Shown: positions 27,942 to 38,445, counted from the first letter of the stretch. The stretch: 64,000 nt of DNA from Coraliomargarita sinensis (GCF_003185655.1 NZ_QHJQ01000001.1:186001-250000), one strand, 5' to 3'. Notes: generated from the letters alone by a model not told the origin. Program-made: numbers and translations.

Positions 27942-29096
27942 TCAGGCGTGCTCGGCGACCATCTTGTAGAAGTCGATAAAGAGCGGGTCGGCGTCGTTGG
28001 GGCCGGGAGCGGCTTCCGGGTGATACTGCACGCAAAAGACCGGGCGGTCTTTCAGGCGCAGGCCTTCCACGGTATCGTCGTTTAGATTGACCTCGGTGAC
28101 GACTGCGCCGACTTTTTCCAGTGCTTCCCGGGTCGAGGCAAAGCCGTGGTTCTGGGCGGTGATCGAGACTTTTCCGGTTTCGAGATTTTTCACCGGCTGG
28201 TTGCCGCCGCGGTGGCCGAACTTGAGCTTAAATGTTTCCGCACCCAAAGCATGGGTGATGATCTGGTGGCCCAGGCAAATGCCGAAAGTCGGATAGTGTT
28301 CGATCAGGTTCTTCACCGTCTTGTGGGCGTACTTGACGGCCGAGGGATCACCGGGGCCGTTGGAGAGAAAAACGCCTTCGGGATTAAACTCGCGGATCTC
28401 CTCGGCTGAGGTGGTTGCCGGGAAAACATGCACGTCGAAGCCGTGGTGCTGCAGCTTGCGGTAGATGGATTGCTTGGCCCCAAAGTCCATTGCGGCGATC
28501 TTGTAACGCTTCTCCGGATCGACCGGCCCTTTGAGCTCCGTGCCGACAACCGTGAAAGGCTTGGACTGGGTCTGTTCGGGATCCCAGTGGTAAGCTTCCT
28601 TCGCCGTGACTTCTTTGACAAAGTCCACGCCGAGTAGCCCGCCGAAGTTCTTGGCCCGCTCCACCGCTTCCGACTCTGAAATATTTTCGGTGCTGATACA
28701 GGCATTCATCGCACCGGTGACACGCAGTTTTTTGGTGATGGCACGTGTGTCCACGCCCTCGATGCCGGGGATTCCGGCATCCGCGAGATAGTCCTGCACC
28801 GACTGGCGGCTGCGCCAGTTGCTGGTGACGGGGCTGATTTCCCGCACGACAAACCCCTTTACCTTGGGACCGTCCGATTCGACGTCCTCCGGGTTGATCC
28901 CGTAGTTGCCAATCTGCACGGCCGTCATGGTGACGATCTGTGAGAAATACGACGGATCGGTCAGGATTTCCTGATAGCCCGTCAGGCTGGTGTTGAAACA
29001 GGCCTCGCCCACGTTTGTCGCCGCCGCACCAAAGGCGCGCCCGCGAAACACTGTTCCGTCTTCAAATGCAATGATTCCCGCCGTGCTATGTCCCAT
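27942..29096 (-). CDS. carA: Carbamoyl-phosphate synthase small subunit
   Basis: 384 residues; the glutaminase subunit supplying ammonia to CarB for arginine and pyrimidine synthesis. The N-terminal CPSase_sm_chain domain has [13 protein letters not shown] and [18 protein letters not shown]. The class I amidotransferase domain has [10 protein letters not shown], the nucleophile in FGICLGHQI, and the catalytic His-Glu in [11 protein letters not shown]. The start ATG at 29096 fits. carB is not adjacent; an ArsR regulator lies 54 bp upstream on the same strand. Confidence 0.97.
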   Translation of the reverse strand: MGHSTAGIIAFEDGTVFRGRAFGAAATNVGEACFNTSLTGYQEILTDPSYFSQIVTMTAVQIGNYGINPEDVESDGPKVKGFVVREISPVTSNWRSRQSVQDYLADAGIPGIEGVDTRAITKKLRVTGAMNACISTENISESEAVERAKNFGGLLGVDFVKEVTAKEAYHWDPEQTQSKPFTVVGTELKGPVDPEKRYKIAAMDFGAKQSIYRKLQHHGFDVHVFPATTSAEEIREFNPEGVFLSNGPGDPSAVKYAHKTVKNLIEHYPTFGICLGHQIITHALGAETFKLKFGHRGGNQPVKNLETGKVSITAQNHGFASTREALEKVGAVVTEVNLNDDTVEGLRLKDRPVFCVQYHPEAAPGPNDADPLFIDFYKMVAEHA

Positions 29097-29150
29097 GATT
29101 AGCGGAGGAGAAAAGCGGGAAATTTACGACATGCAATGGGAAAAGCATTT

Positions 29151-29477
29151 CTAATCCCAGACATTCCCGCCGAGAACGTTGCGCAGGCTTTCACTGACCG
29201 CGGAACTGGCCTCCAGATCGATCCAGTAGATCATGTCGCGGCACATTTTCCGGTTGGTGACGATGCCAGCCTGTCGGAGAATACGGAGGTGGTGCGATGT
29301 CGTCGGTTGCGAGAGGCCGATTTGCTCGGCGATTTTCGAGACATTGCAGGCATTTTCACAGGTGGGCTCGGTCGGCAGAATACGGAGAATTTCCAGGCGC
29401 GTCGGATCCCCGATCGCCCAAAGCTGACGGGCGAGCGTATCCAGGTCCAAATTAGTTTCCGCAGGAGCCATTGACAT
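29151..29477 (-). CDS. ArsR family transcriptional regulator
   Basis: 108 residues with the winged-helix HTH of ArsR/SmtB proteins: LWAIGDPTRLEILRIL, VSKIAEQIGLSQPTTSHHLR and ILRQAGIVTNRK. A cysteine pair CENAC lies in the loop before the HTH and a further Cys is in KMCRD, which could bind a metal or sense redox state, but the classical ELCVCDL motif is missing. It is divergent from the lysine 2,3-aminomutase gene (123 bp between starts), so it could regulate that gene or itself. Confidence 0.85.
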   Translation of the reverse strand: MSMAPAETNLDLDTLARQLWAIGDPTRLEILRILPTEPTCENACNVSKIAEQIGLSQPTTSHHLRILRQAGIVTNRKMCRDMIYWIDLEASSAVSESLRNVLGGNVWD

Positions 29478-29600
29478 ATTTAAGTATATGAATAGTTCTA
29501 TGCGTCAACCGCGGACGTACAGATTTTCAAAAGTACTCCATACTTTTGGGAGACGACACGATCCGCTCGGCGACTTTCTCACATTCTACCTTCTCTTTAT

Positions 29601-30788
29601 ATGTATCCGAACGACTCTCTTGAAAATTGGTACAAAGGCCAGGGACTCTGGTCCGATGTAGCGCCCGAAGACTGGAACAATTGGAAGTGGCAGCTGAAAA
29701 ACCGGATTAAAAGCGTCGAGGAGATTGAAGCACACTTGGAGCTGACGCCGGACGAGCGGGCCGGTTGTCTTTTTGCCAACAAGAAGCTCGCGCTGGCGAT
29801 CACGCCCTACTTTTTCAACCTGATTGATCGCGAGGACCCGGATTGCCCGATCCGCCGGCAGGTGATTCCCCGCAGCGGCGAGATGAAGACTTCGCCGGAG
29901 GAATTGCTCGACCCCGTGGGTGAAGAAAATACCAAGCCGGTCGACGGTATCGTCCACCGCTATCCGGACCGGGTGCTCTTTCTGGTCACCGACCGTTGTG
30001 CCGCCTACTGCCGCTATTGCACCCGCAGCCGCTTGGTCTCCAATGCGCAGGACTATAATTTTCATCCCGAGTTCGAGAGCGGGCTCGAATATATTCGTAA
30101 CACCCCGCAGATCCGGGACGTGCTACTCAGTGGTGGGGATCCTCTACTGCTCTCCAACCGCAAACTGGATTACCTGCTCGGGGAGCTGCGCAAAATCCCG
30201 CACGTTGAATTTGTCCGGATCGGCTCGCGCATTCCGGTCTTCCTGCCACAGCGGATCGACGAGGATCTATGCGAAATTTTCAAGAAACACGGTCCCATCT
30301 GGATGAGCATTCATGTCAATCACCCGCGTGAGTGCACCCACGCGCTGCGCGAGGCCTGCGAACGACTTTCTTTTGCCGGGGTACCGATCGGCAACCAGTC
30401 GGTCCTGCTGAAGGGGATCAATGACGACAGCGACACCATGAAGTCGCTCATCCACCGCCTCCTCATGATGCGGGTGCGGCCTTACTATCTCTACCAGTGC
30501 GATCTCATCACCGGGAGCGCTCATCTCCGCGCGGATCCGCGCAAGGGTATCGAAATTATCAAGTCCCTGCGCGGCCACACGACGGGGTATTCCATCCCGC
30601 AGTTTGTCATCGATGCGCCCGGAGGCGGGGGCAAGGTCCCGATCAACCCGGAATACGTCAAGAAGGTGACGGACGAGGCGATTATCATGCGTAACTTCAG
30701 TGGTGAGGAATACAGCTACCCGCTGGTGGCGACCGCCTCCGACACGCCAGATCCGAAGGCGCCCAGACTGGAGCCGATTCTATCTTAG
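29601..30788 (+). CDS. kamA: Lysine 2,3-aminomutase (radical SAM)
   Basis: 395 residues. The radical-SAM cluster motif CAAYCRYC begins at about residue 133, and the PLP lysine region DAPGGGGKVP is near the C-terminus. It interconverts L-lysine and beta-lysine. The residues that bind the lysine side chain are kept as aspartates (YQCDLITG and FVIDAPGG), whereas glutamate 2,3-aminomutases replace both; this favours lysine as substrate. The beta-lysine acetyltransferase AblB is not adjacent, but a GNAT-nitrilase fusion lies 1.8 kb downstream. It may contribute to a compatible solute or to modification of EF-P, for which no epmA is seen here. Confidence 0.88.
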   Translation: MYPNDSLENWYKGQGLWSDVAPEDWNNWKWQLKNRIKSVEEIEAHLELTPDERAGCLFANKKLALAITPYFFNLIDREDPDCPIRRQVIPRSGEMKTSPEELLDPVGEENTKPVDGIVHRYPDRVLFLVTDRCAAYCRYCTRSRLVSNAQDYNFHPEFESGLEYIRNTPQIRDVLLSGGDPLLLSNRKLDYLLGELRKIPHVEFVRIGSRIPVFLPQRIDEDLCEIFKKHGPIWMSIHVNHPRECTHALREACERLSFAGVPIGNQSVLLKGINDDSDTMKSLIHRLLMMRVRPYYLYQCDLITGSAHLRADPRKGIEIIKSLRGHTTGYSIPQFVIDAPGGGGKVPINPEYVKKVTDEAIIMRNFSGEEYSYPLVATASDTPDPKAPRLEPILS

Positions 30789-30839
30789 TGATTGCGCGGG
30801 TTTGACATTATGATGGGAGCGCGTCACTTCTGCGCAATA

Positions 30840-31313
30840 ATGCGTTCATTAATTTATACCTGCCTGGCCTGCCTGCTCTTATCGCAGGTGTCCTTGTCGG
30901 CCAAGCAAAAGGAGGCGGCGACCGACCCGGCATGGGACGGACTGGCTTTCAGTATCGAAGACAGCCGCTGTTTTGTCGGACTTGCTCCGGTTTACCTCTC
31001 CGTCAGTAAATTGAAGCCCAAGGACGGCAACCTCGTCGGCACCTATACTATTAACGTGCCGCTGATGACTTCGAAAAACGACAAGGGGAAGATCGTGCTC
31101 CCACTCAAGTCCAAAGTGAGTGTACTTGGTGCAAAAGGCGGAGTGCTTAAAGGGAAGGCGCATAGCGAGACGGAAGAAGGTGCTATTAATGACATCGTTT
31201 GCGTTATTCGGCCCGAAAAGGACCAAGCGATCGAACTGGCGATCACCACCGAGCACCGCACGGTGAATTTCAAGTCGCGTTACACCGTGATCGAAGCGAA
31301 GCAGGACGGTTAG
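30840..31313 (+). CDS. Exported protein of unknown function
   Basis: 157 residues from the ATG at 30840, which gives a clean signal peptide (MRSLIYTCLACLLLSQVSLS, cleavage after SA). An upstream ATG at 30810 is possible. The mature part is rich in beta-strand-like sequence (NLVGTYTINVPLMT, GKIVLPLKSKVSVLGAKGGV, AIELAITTEHRTVNFKSRYT) with two cysteines that may form a disulfide. I recognise no family. It follows kamA by 51 bp and may be cotranscribed. Confidence 0.65.
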   Translation: MRSLIYTCLACLLLSQVSLSAKQKEAATDPAWDGLAFSIEDSRCFVGLAPVYLSVSKLKPKDGNLVGTYTINVPLMTSKNDKGKIVLPLKSKVSVLGAKGGVLKGKAHSETEEGAINDIVCVIRPEKDQAIELAITTEHRTVNFKSRYTVIEAKQDG

Positions 31314-31341
31314 TAGTGCTCACTCTGTCGGTGGTTTCGTT

Positions 31342-31616
31342 GTAGAGGCTGCGCTTGCGCATGCCGGAAGACGTGGAGCATCATTTTATTTTATGCTACG
31401 CGCAACCACTTGCTCTGTGTTTCCTTTGGTTGGACTCGCCCGCATTAGGAATGCCCATTTACGCCGACGATTTAATTTCTCCTAAAATCGGTGGTTCGAG
31501 TGAGTGAAGTTTTGTGAACCGTTAATGGACGTTAATTAACGGTTCAACTCATGCTTTTAGGTTTAATGCGCATCCGTCTCCGGAAAACGACGCTGAGACA
31601 AGAGCGCAGCCTCTAC
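31342..31616. repeat. REPIN, family A
   Basis: Left short unit: GTAG at 31342 to about 31365 with TGCGC-TT-GCGCA. Right long unit 31568-31616 inverted, with the same stem and inner GTCTC hairpin. GTAG ends outward. Confidence 0.85.
31516..31545. repeat. Inverted repeat AACCGTTAAT-type
   Basis: GAACCGTTAAT (31516-31526) faces ATTAACGGTTC (31535-31545) across 8 bases. The same core (AACCGTTAATTGACGT) occurs as an inverted pair at 54405-54420 and 54751-54766. Confidence 0.65.
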
Positions 31617-31689
31617 CGGGCGAGCCTTCAGTTCCAGAAGACGGGTGCCGGCTGCTTGACCTTTCCGTTTCGCCACATTGTCTAGCGGC

Positions 31690-32187
<498 letters not shown>

Positions 32188-32603
32188 TGGGTGCACGGTT
32201 TAATTCGGGGCAAGCGGAGCGCGGGTATTGCGTGGTCTTGTCGCTCGGAACTGTCCGCTAGTGGGAATAGCGCTTCGTTCGGGCTATTCGTAAAATTTTG
32301 TGGAAAGGGCGAGCGCACAAGCGACTTGATATCAAAGAAGAGGCAACTTATCCGATACCTGTCGTCGGGGTGATTCATCCCCCGACTCGAAGGCCGGTTC
32401 GCTTTCGGCATGCTTAAAAAGGACACGGCCGGAAGGAACGGTCCACTCCGCAGCCAATCCTTAGCCCCTGCCACGCTCGGTCGGGGGATGAATCACCCCG
32501 ACGACGGCAATGATATTCTACAAGAATCTACGAAGTGCCCTTATACCCCCCTTTCCGTAAGGCGGAGCCTTGCAAGTGCTTTGGATTCAGGCATTATGTC
32601 AAC
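32188..32603. other. Gene-free stretch with family B element
   Basis: Holds a GAATAGC...GCTATTC hairpin (32262-32288) and a complete family B inverted pair (32361-32505). The promoter of the GNAT-nitrilase gene should lie after 32510. No gene is evident. Confidence 0.55.
32361..32505. repeat. Inverted-repeat element, family B
   Basis: GTCGTCGGGGTGATTCATC... (32361-32386) faces its inverse at 32480-32505. Each unit has a perfect GTCGGGG/CCCCGAC stem with a 9-base loop. It matches the copy at 20856-20995 in both ends and in the bases next to the right end (CCACGCxCG). Confidence 0.8.
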
Positions 32604-34196
32604 ATGCTACCGTTTACCTTTACGACCAAAAACGCCGAGATTTATCTACGCCGGGCGGAGCCCGCCGACCTGCCGCGCCTGATCGATTTGAATAAACGAG
32701 CCTTCCCCCTGATGGCAGAGGAGAACGTGGTCTGGAGCGAGCGCCAGTTGACGAACCATTTGAAACTCTTTCCCGAAGGCCAGGTCGTGGCGGAGATCGG
32801 AGGTGAACTGGTTGGGGCCGTTGCCTCGCTGATCGTAGCGAGTGGCAGGGATCCTTATCGCGCCCACACTTACGCGGGCATTACGGATGGTGGTTATTTC
32901 CATAATCACGATGCCAGCGGCGACACGCTCTACGGGGCAGATGTTTATGTCGATCCGGACTGGCAGGGCCGCGGCGTGGGGGCCGCGCTCTACGAGGCCC
33001 GGCGGCGGCTTTGTCAGAACCTGAATCTGCGGCGTATTCTCGCCGGGGGTCGCTTGGCGAATTATGCCGAGCATGCCGATTCCCTCACGATCGAAGCATA
33101 TGTGGAAAAGGTGAAGTCGGGTGAGCTGCAGGATCCGGTGCTGAGCTTTCAGTTGAAAGAAGGGTTCTCGGTCCGGGGTATTTTGCGCAATTATATTACC
33201 GACCCAATGAGTCTGAACCACGCCAGCCTGATCGAATGGCTCAATCCGGACTACGTGGAGCACGAGCCCAGCTCCAAGGTGCGGGTGGCCTGCGTGCAAT
33301 ATCAGGTGCGAAAGATCGAGAGTTTTGAAGACTTTGCCAGCCAGGTGGAATATTTTGTCGAGACGGCGGCGGACTATCGTTCGGACTTTGTACTGTTTCC
33401 CGAATTTTTCAGTGTCCAGCTCCTCTCCGTGATCGAGCCGCTCCCGGCGATCGATGGGATCCGGCATCTCTCGAAGGAGTTTACCAAGCCCTTCGTGGAC
33501 CTGATGTCCCGAATGGCGAACAAGTATAACCTTTATATCATCGGCGGGAGCCACCCGATTGAGCGCGACGGGAAGCTGCAAAATGAGTGCATGATCTTTG
33601 ATCCCTCCGGACGCTACATCAGCCAGCCCAAGTTGCACATCACCCCGTCCGAGCAGCGTTACTGGGGTATCTCCGGAGGCGACGAATTGATTGTGCTGCC
33701 GACACCCAAGGCGCGTATTGCGGTCCAGATCTGCTACGATGTGGAGTTCCCCGAGGCCAGCCGGTATCTGGCGGACCAGGGGGTGGAGATTCTCTTTGTG
33801 CCCTATTGCACCGATGACCGGCACGGCATGTTCCGTGTGCGCAAGTGCGCCGAAGCCCGTGCCATCGAGAATCAGATCTTTGTGGCGACGGCAGGGATCA
33901 TTGGCAACCTGCCGAGTGTCCAGGCCATGGATATTCACTACGGTCAGGCCGCGGTATTTACGCCGTCCGATTTCGAATTCGCCCGCGACGGGATACAGGC
34001 CATCGCCGACTCGAATGTGGAAACTCTTCTGGTCACCGATATTGATACGGAGGACCTCTACCGCTCCCGGGCGGCCGGTTCCGTCACACCGCGCCTCGAC
34101 CGGCGCACCGACCTGTTCGAGTTGAAGGTGAATCTGAAGAACATGAAAACCGATGTGGAAATGACGGACGGCCCGGAGATCGATCTGCCAAAGTAA
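32604..34196 (+). CDS. GNAT acetyltransferase-carbon-nitrogen hydrolase fusion
   Basis: 530 residues from the ATG at 32604. Residues 10-200 form a GNAT N-acetyltransferase with the acetyl-CoA loop VYVDPDWQGRGVGAALYEAR. Residues 225-510 form a nitrilase-superfamily domain with the catalytic triad Glu (LFPEFFS), Lys (PKLHIT) and Cys (VQICYDVEFPEAS), plus YCTDDRHGMFRVRKCAEARA. The same two-domain plan occurs in Bacillus YhcX. It may acetylate an amine and hydrolyse an amide of related metabolites; the substrate is unknown. The nearby kamA makes an amino-group shift on lysine, so polyamine or beta-amino-acid metabolism is a reasonable guess. Confidence 0.88.
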   Translation: MLPFTFTTKNAEIYLRRAEPADLPRLIDLNKRAFPLMAEENVVWSERQLTNHLKLFPEGQVVAEIGGELVGAVASLIVASGRDPYRAHTYAGITDGGYFHNHDASGDTLYGADVYVDPDWQGRGVGAALYEARRRLCQNLNLRRILAGGRLANYAEHADSLTIEAYVEKVKSGELQDPVLSFQLKEGFSVRGILRNYITDPMSLNHASLIEWLNPDYVEHEPSSKVRVACVQYQVRKIESFEDFASQVEYFVETAADYRSDFVLFPEFFSVQLLSVIEPLPAIDGIRHLSKEFTKPFVDLMSRMANKYNLYIIGGSHPIERDGKLQNECMIFDPSGRYISQPKLHITPSEQRYWGISGGDELIVLPTPKARIAVQICYDVEFPEASRYLADQGVEILFVPYCTDDRHGMFRVRKCAEARAIENQIFVATAGIIGNLPSVQAMDIHYGQAAVFTPSDFEFARDGIQAIADSNVETLLVTDIDTEDLYRSRAAGSVTPRLDRRTDLFELKVNLKNMKTDVEMTDGPEIDLPK

Positions 34197-34381
34197 TGGT
34201 GGTTTAATTCCACTGTGTGACTTTACCTGGCGGTATATACCCGCCTTCCTCTACGAGACTACGGCGTTGTATCCGGGATGTTGGATCGGGTGGCATACGG
34301 AGTCGGAACATTTTTGTCCCGATTGATCGCTCAGGGAGAACTTTTCTAAATTCGAAATGCATCTTTATTCGCGATGCTACT

Positions 34382-34401
34382 AATGGACAGGAATGTCCAT
34401 T
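34382..34401. repeat. Perfect 8-bp hairpin related to 18821-18840
   Basis: AATGGACA-GGAA-TGTCCATT. It shares the TGGACA/TGTCCA arms with the hairpin at 18821-18840. It lacks a GTAG head on its 5' side. Confidence 0.5.
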
Positions 34402-34463
34402 CTCCGTTTGTTGGCTAAAATTCGATGATATTGTCAGTAACAGTCAGTGGATGGTATAACTCC

Positions 34464-34667
34464 GTAGAGGCTGCGCTTGCGCATGACAGGATCCTTGATG
34501 TGTGGGCGTCGTTTTCAGCCGTAGCCTTATTTCCAAAGCTTCGAGCATCAAGGTGAAGATACTACTATCGGCTCTTCTGTGCTAGGAACGCCACAATTTG
34601 GACTTCACATCCTGGCATCCGTATCCGTCGCCGGAAAACTACGCCGGGACACAAGCGTAGTTTCTAC
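34464..34667. repeat. REPIN, family A
   Basis: Left short unit from GTAG at 34464 with TGCGC-TT-GCGCA. Right long unit inverted, from about 34612 to CTAC at 34664-34667, with some drift in its stem. GTAG ends outward. Confidence 0.8.
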
Positions 34668-34726
34668 GAAGATGAAGACAATTTTCCGTGCTGGATAATC
34701 GCCGGCTTTAATCCTAGCTTTGTGTC

Positions 34727-35152
34727 ATGAAGATCCTGTCCTCTGTCACTTTGGTCGCGTGCCTGTTTGCCTTGCTCGGGTGCGCCACCACACAGAACAA
34801 ACGCATTTCGCAAAATGAAGCCTTGTTCAACACCTACACGCCAACGGAGCGTAAGTTGATCCGGATGGGCGAGGTTGCGGTGGGCTTCGACCAGGATCAG
34901 GTGCGCATGTCCCTGGGCGACCCCAGCCGCGAGACAACCGTGGATACTGCGGCCGGCAAGGCCATCGTCTGGGAATACCGCGAGTTGAGCCCCTCGCTGG
35001 GACTGTCTGTCGGTGGTGGCATCGGTACGCGCGGGAGCGGCGTGGGCGTGGGGACCGGCGTGGGAGTGAGCCCGAACCGCACTAAACTTTTAAAGCGTAT
35101 TGTCTTTGACCGGCAGACCGGCGAAGTCAGCAAAGTGGAGTCTTATAAATAA
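34727..35152 (+). CDS. Small lipoprotein, SmpA/OmlA-like
   Basis: 141 residues. Signal peptide [19 protein letters not shown] ends with lipobox LLGC. The mature part has a BamE/OmlA-like stretch [20 protein letters not shown] followed by a W-E-Y strand ([10 protein letters not shown]), the common pattern of small outer-membrane lipoproteins. A glycine-rich segment [20 protein letters not shown] follows, then [20 protein letters not shown]. Only weak similarity to a named family can be claimed. nadC starts 4 bp after its stop. Confidence 0.7.
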   Translation: MKILSSVTLVACLFALLGCATTQNKRISQNEALFNTYTPTERKLIRMGEVAVGFDQDQVRMSLGDPSRETTVDTAAGKAIVWEYRELSPSLGLSVGGGIGTRGSGVGVGTGVGVSPNRTKLLKRIVFDRQTGEVSKVESYK

Positions 35153-35156
35153 AACC

Positions 35157-36086
35157 ATGACCTCGCAGCCACGCTATACGCGGGAGGACTTGTGCACCCG
35201 CTTGCAATGGTCCGATTTGGATACCGACTACCTCCGTCAACTCATCGGTTTGGCCAAAATCGAGGATCTGGCCGGCGCAGGTCTGGCCAAGCGTCCGGAA
35301 CGGCTCGGCGATGTGACGACGGCACTTATGCCGGAAAACGTCCGGGGGCATGCCCGGCTGGTGGCGCGCGGGCCCCTGGTTATTTGCGGGCTCGGCTTGG
35401 TTGGCCTGACGCTGGAGGCCTACGGGGAGGGTTGTCAGTTCGAAGCCGCCTGCAGTGACGGCGACTGCTTGGAGTCGGGCGATGTCATCGGCACCATGCA
35501 GGGGGATGCGGCGGCGATGCTGCAGGCGGAACGGGTCCTGTTAAATTTTCTGCAACACCTTTCCGGGATCGCCACCGAGACGCGTGCATATGTCGACGCC
35601 CTTGGCACGAGCGGGACAGTCTTGCTCGACACGCGCAAGACGCTGCCCGGCTATCGCGTCCTGCAAAAATTCGCCTTCGCTTCGGGCGGCGGCGTCAATC
35701 ACCGCATTGGACTGTTCGACCGTGTTATGCTGAAGGATAACCACCTGGCGGTCGCGGGCGCAACCGGCGGGAAGCGTTTGGTCGAAGCCGTTGCCCTGGC
35801 TCGTCAAACTTGTGAAGGTTTGCCGATCGAAGTGGAGGTTGACCGGATCGATCAAATCGAGCCTGTCCTTGAAGCGGGCGCCGACATCATCCTGCTGGAT
35901 AATTTCACCACAGAGGAGCTTCAGTCGGCTGTCGAACGGATCGATGGTGCCGCCTGCACCGAGGCCAGTGGCGGCATCCAATTGGAGGCCCTCTCTGAGC
36001 TGGGACAGCTGGGGCTGGATTTTATTTCAACAGGGGCACCGGTGCATCAGAGCACTTGGAAGGATATCGGGCTGGACTGGGAATGA
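35157..36086 (+). CDS. nadC: Nicotinate-nucleotide pyrophosphorylase (carboxylating)
   Basis: 309 residues from the ATG at 35157. NadC converts quinolinate and PRPP to nicotinate mononucleotide in NAD synthesis. Hallmarks are [71 protein letters not shown] and the C-terminal [10 protein letters not shown]. The stop overlaps the birA start (ATGA), indicating translational coupling. Cofactor genes nadC, birA and coaX form one operon. Confidence 0.97.
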   Translation: MTSQPRYTREDLCTRLQWSDLDTDYLRQLIGLAKIEDLAGAGLAKRPERLGDVTTALMPENVRGHARLVARGPLVICGLGLVGLTLEAYGEGCQFEAACSDGDCLESGDVIGTMQGDAAAMLQAERVLLNFLQHLSGIATETRAYVDALGTSGTVLLDTRKTLPGYRVLQKFAFASGGGVNHRIGLFDRVMLKDNHLAVAGATGGKRLVEAVALARQTCEGLPIEVEVDRIDQIEPVLEAGADIILLDNFTTEELQSAVERIDGAACTEASGGIQLEALSELGQLGLDFISTGAPVHQSTWKDIGLDWE

Positions 36087-37108
36087 GCTACGAAAATTTG
36101 CAATTCGCACCCCGTGAGGTGGATGAGGATAGTGTGGTCATCCTGAAGGCCTTACTTGAGGCAGGTGATCGTTATGTCTCCGGGAGTTTACTTGCGGAAC
36201 AGCTGGGGGTCTCCCGCCCAGCCGTCCATGGTAAATTGGATAAGCTGCGCGAGGAAGGTTTTGAAGTGGATGCGGTGCGGAACCGTGGCTACCGGATTAA
36301 GACACTGCCGGAAGTACTCCACCCTGCCCTGCTCCGTTGCACCCTTGAGGGCCGGGGGAGCAAGATCGGGCTCCGCTATTTCCCGGTTCTCGACAGCACC
36401 AACAGCGAAGCGGAGCGGCGCATTGCCTCCGGGGAATCCAGCCCATTTGCCATCGTCTCGAGTTGCCAGACCAACGGGCGCGGACGGCTGGGCCGCGTCT
36501 GGCAGAGCAATTCGGCGGACAACCTTTACCTCTCCGTGGGCTTCGAGCCCAACATCCCGCCACAGCAACTGCAGCATTTCACGCTCTGGGCGGGGATTTG
36601 CATCTGCCGGCAGCTGCAAGGGTTTGTGCCGAAGGCACCGCTGAAAATCAAGTGGCCCAACGACCTGCACTGCATGGGCCGCAAGTTTGCCGGGATGCTG
36701 ACCGAGGCGAAGTTGGATGCGGACCGTATTCGCAGTATCATTTTCGGTTTGGGACTGAACGTAAACGGGAACCCGAATGATTTTCCCGACGAAGTCCGCC
36801 CGCTCGCGACAAGCCTGCATGCGATCCACGGGGAAACGCTGCCTTTGAATGATGTGGCCGCTGTCGTGATTTGCGCGATTGAGGAGGCGTATCAGACGTG
36901 TATCCAAGAAACGGATACGACTGACAAGCTATCGGATGCCTGGGAGCCCCTGGATGCCCTCGCCGGCCAGCAGGTGACGGCCATTCAGCAAGGGGTGGAA
37001 ATTACCGGGATCGCATCGGGCATCGACGAGGGCGGAGCATTGCTTTTACTCATGCCGGATGGAAGTCAGAAAGCTATACGGGCGGGCGACGTCACTTTAA
37101 AGAAATGA
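36083..37108 (+). CDS. birA: Bifunctional biotin operon repressor/biotin-protein ligase
   Basis: 341 residues; ATG at 36083 overlaps the nadC stop. An N-terminal winged helix ([20 protein letters not shown]) precedes the ligase domain, so this is the DNA-binding type II BirA. The catalytic domain has [10 protein letters not shown], the biotinyl-AMP loop [24 protein letters not shown] and [10 protein letters not shown]. The C-terminal SH3-like domain ends with [10 protein letters not shown]. It biotinylates AccB and may repress biotin genes. Its stop overlaps the coaX start. Confidence 0.96.
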   Translation: MSYENLQFAPREVDEDSVVILKALLEAGDRYVSGSLLAEQLGVSRPAVHGKLDKLREEGFEVDAVRNRGYRIKTLPEVLHPALLRCTLEGRGSKIGLRYFPVLDSTNSEAERRIASGESSPFAIVSSCQTNGRGRLGRVWQSNSADNLYLSVGFEPNIPPQQLQHFTLWAGICICRQLQGFVPKAPLKIKWPNDLHCMGRKFAGMLTEAKLDADRIRSIIFGLGLNVNGNPNDFPDEVRPLATSLHAIHGETLPLNDVAAVVICAIEEAYQTCIQETDTTDKLSDAWEPLDALAGQQVTAIQQGVEITGIASGIDEGGALLLLMPDGSQKAIRAGDVTLKK

Positions 37109-37878
37109 AAACGCTTTGTATCGATGTCGGGAACACCAGCACCCACTACGGCGTGGTGAACGGGCGCGCTGTCAGCCAGGTCGGCCATTTCCCGACGGCG
37201 GGTCTGCAGGAAGGCCCGTCTCGGGAGTTTTACGAGATCCTGGCTCCGCTGAGTGCAGATATCGCAAGCATCGCGTTTTGCTCGGTCGTGCCGGCGGTGA
37301 ATGCGAATTTGAAGGCGAGTTTGGCCGATGCCGGGCGGCCGATTTTTCAACTGACTCATGAGAGCTGCCAAGGGCTGGATCTCGTCTACCCCAAGCCGGA
37401 GGAAATCGGCCAGGACCGGATTGCCAACGCCATTGCGGCACAGGAATATTACGGCACTCCTGCCGTGGTCATCGACATGGGCACGGCGGTGACCTTTGAT
37501 ATTATTTCCGATAAGGGCTACGAGGGCGGTATCATTGCACCGGGCCTCGCGATCATGAGAACGTATCTACATGACCAGACGGCGCTGCTGCCCGAGCTCT
37601 CCGAGGCGGATTTGGTCAAGGTGGAGGGCGCGATCGGTAAATCCACCGTGCATGCCATGCAACTAGGCGTGGCGATCGGCTTTTCCGGAATGATCGATGC
37701 CCTGCTCACACGCGTGCGGGAACAGTTGCGGAAAAGTGGCGGGGGTGATCCCATCGTACTGTCCACCGGGGGCAGCGTCGCTAATTTGACACGTGACTGG
37801 GCGGAGAAGAGTGAGTTTGTGGAAAACCTCACCCTGTTGGGGCTGGCGGTCGCGGCGCGCCGCGCGGGCTCCAGGTAG
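37105..37878 (+). CDS. coaX: Type III pantothenate kinase
   Basis: 257 residues; ATG at 37105 overlaps the birA stop (ATGA). CoaX phosphorylates pantothenate in coenzyme A synthesis. The ASKHA phosphate loops are visible in [15 protein letters not shown] and [12 protein letters not shown], along with [22 protein letters not shown] and [11 protein letters not shown]. The usual DxGNT(N/R) motif is DVGNTST. It is the last gene of the nadC-birA-coaX operon. Confidence 0.95.
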   Translation: MKTLCIDVGNTSTHYGVVNGRAVSQVGHFPTAGLQEGPSREFYEILAPLSADIASIAFCSVVPAVNANLKASLADAGRPIFQLTHESCQGLDLVYPKPEEIGQDRIANAIAAQEYYGTPAVVIDMGTAVTFDIISDKGYEGGIIAPGLAIMRTYLHDQTALLPELSEADLVKVEGAIGKSTVHAMQLGVAIGFSGMIDALLTRVREQLRKSGGGDPIVLSTGGSVANLTRDWAEKSEFVENLTLLGLAVAARRAGSR

Positions 37879-37980
37879 GGACTTGCCGAGGGAAGCTCGC
37901 GAAGAAGCGGGGCGGGTTCGCATGTTTCGTGGGCCTTGCCAGACTCACAAACGTAGGCTCATCGCATGGACGGCGATGCG

Positions 37981-38004
37981 GGCATGTGCAAGCACAGCCC
38001 CTAC
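37981..38004 (-). repeat. Single REP unit, family A, with variant stem
   Basis: On the minus strand: GTAG, GGGC, then TGTGC-TT-GCACA and TGCC. The stem differs from the common TGCGC/GCGCA form at a matched pair, so base pairing is preserved. No clear partner is seen. Confidence 0.75.
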
Positions 38005-38010
38005 GACTGA

Positions 38011-38247
38011 CTAGTCCTCGCCGTCGTCGCCGATCGCTTCGACCGGGCAACCTTCGAGCGCCTCCATGCAGAGTTCTTCGTCCTCCGGCGTCTCCGGCTG
38101 CTTATATACGAAGGAGTAGCCTCCATCCTCGTTGCGGGTAAAGAAATCGGGAGCGGTTTCGCGGCAAAGGTCGCAGTCGATGCATTGTTCATCGACGTAG
38201 AATTTGCCCTTCACGTTTTCCGGCCACTTTTCATCTTTTTCTGCCAT
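38011..38247 (-). CDS. Small ferredoxin
   Basis: 78 residues from the ATG at 38247. The cluster motif CIDCDLC is followed by RETAPDFF and, near the end, by C-x6-CPVEAI ([13 protein letters not shown]). This is the single-cluster ferredoxin pattern with the final Cys before proline. The protein is strongly acidic, as usual for electron carriers. It is monocistronic; the redox partner is unknown. Confidence 0.88.
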   Translation of the reverse strand: MAEKDEKWPENVKGKFYVDEQCIDCDLCRETAPDFFTRNEDGGYSFVYKQPETPEDEELCMEALEGCPVEAIGDDGED

Positions 38248-38445
38248 ACGTCGCAAAATCCTTTTTTTCGCGGGTGAGTCAAGAGCAAGCGAATGGTTCG
38301 AACGCAGATAAGTTCCTGTACGTGACGGTGGTCGCCCAGTGCTTTCCCGGGTCGCGAACTGCACTCAGCACTTGCTCCTTAGGAACAGCAGAGCATATTC
38401 GGGGTCTTTTTATGGCAGGGTATTGCCCGTCAGACTGAAAACAAA

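Larger units (their letters stand above)
31314..31689. other. Gene-free stretch with REPIN and inner inverted repeat
   Basis: Contains a family A pair spanning 31342-31616, and inside it a GAACCGTTAAT ... ATTAACGGTTC inverted repeat (31516-31545). No gene is evident. The promoter of the DUF5069 gene must lie after 31620. Confidence 0.6.
34197..34726. other. Gene-free stretch of 530 bp with REPIN and hairpins
   Basis: Contains a near-palindrome GGCGGTATATACCCGCC (34229-34245) that may end the preceding transcript. A perfect hairpin follows at 34382-34401 and a family A REPIN at 34464-34667. The translations here look like noise. Confidence 0.55.

Noticed and set aside
34217..34459. An 80-codon frame in the gap after the GNAT-nitrilase gene
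   Set aside because: It crosses two hairpins, lacks a ribosome binding site and has no recognisable features.
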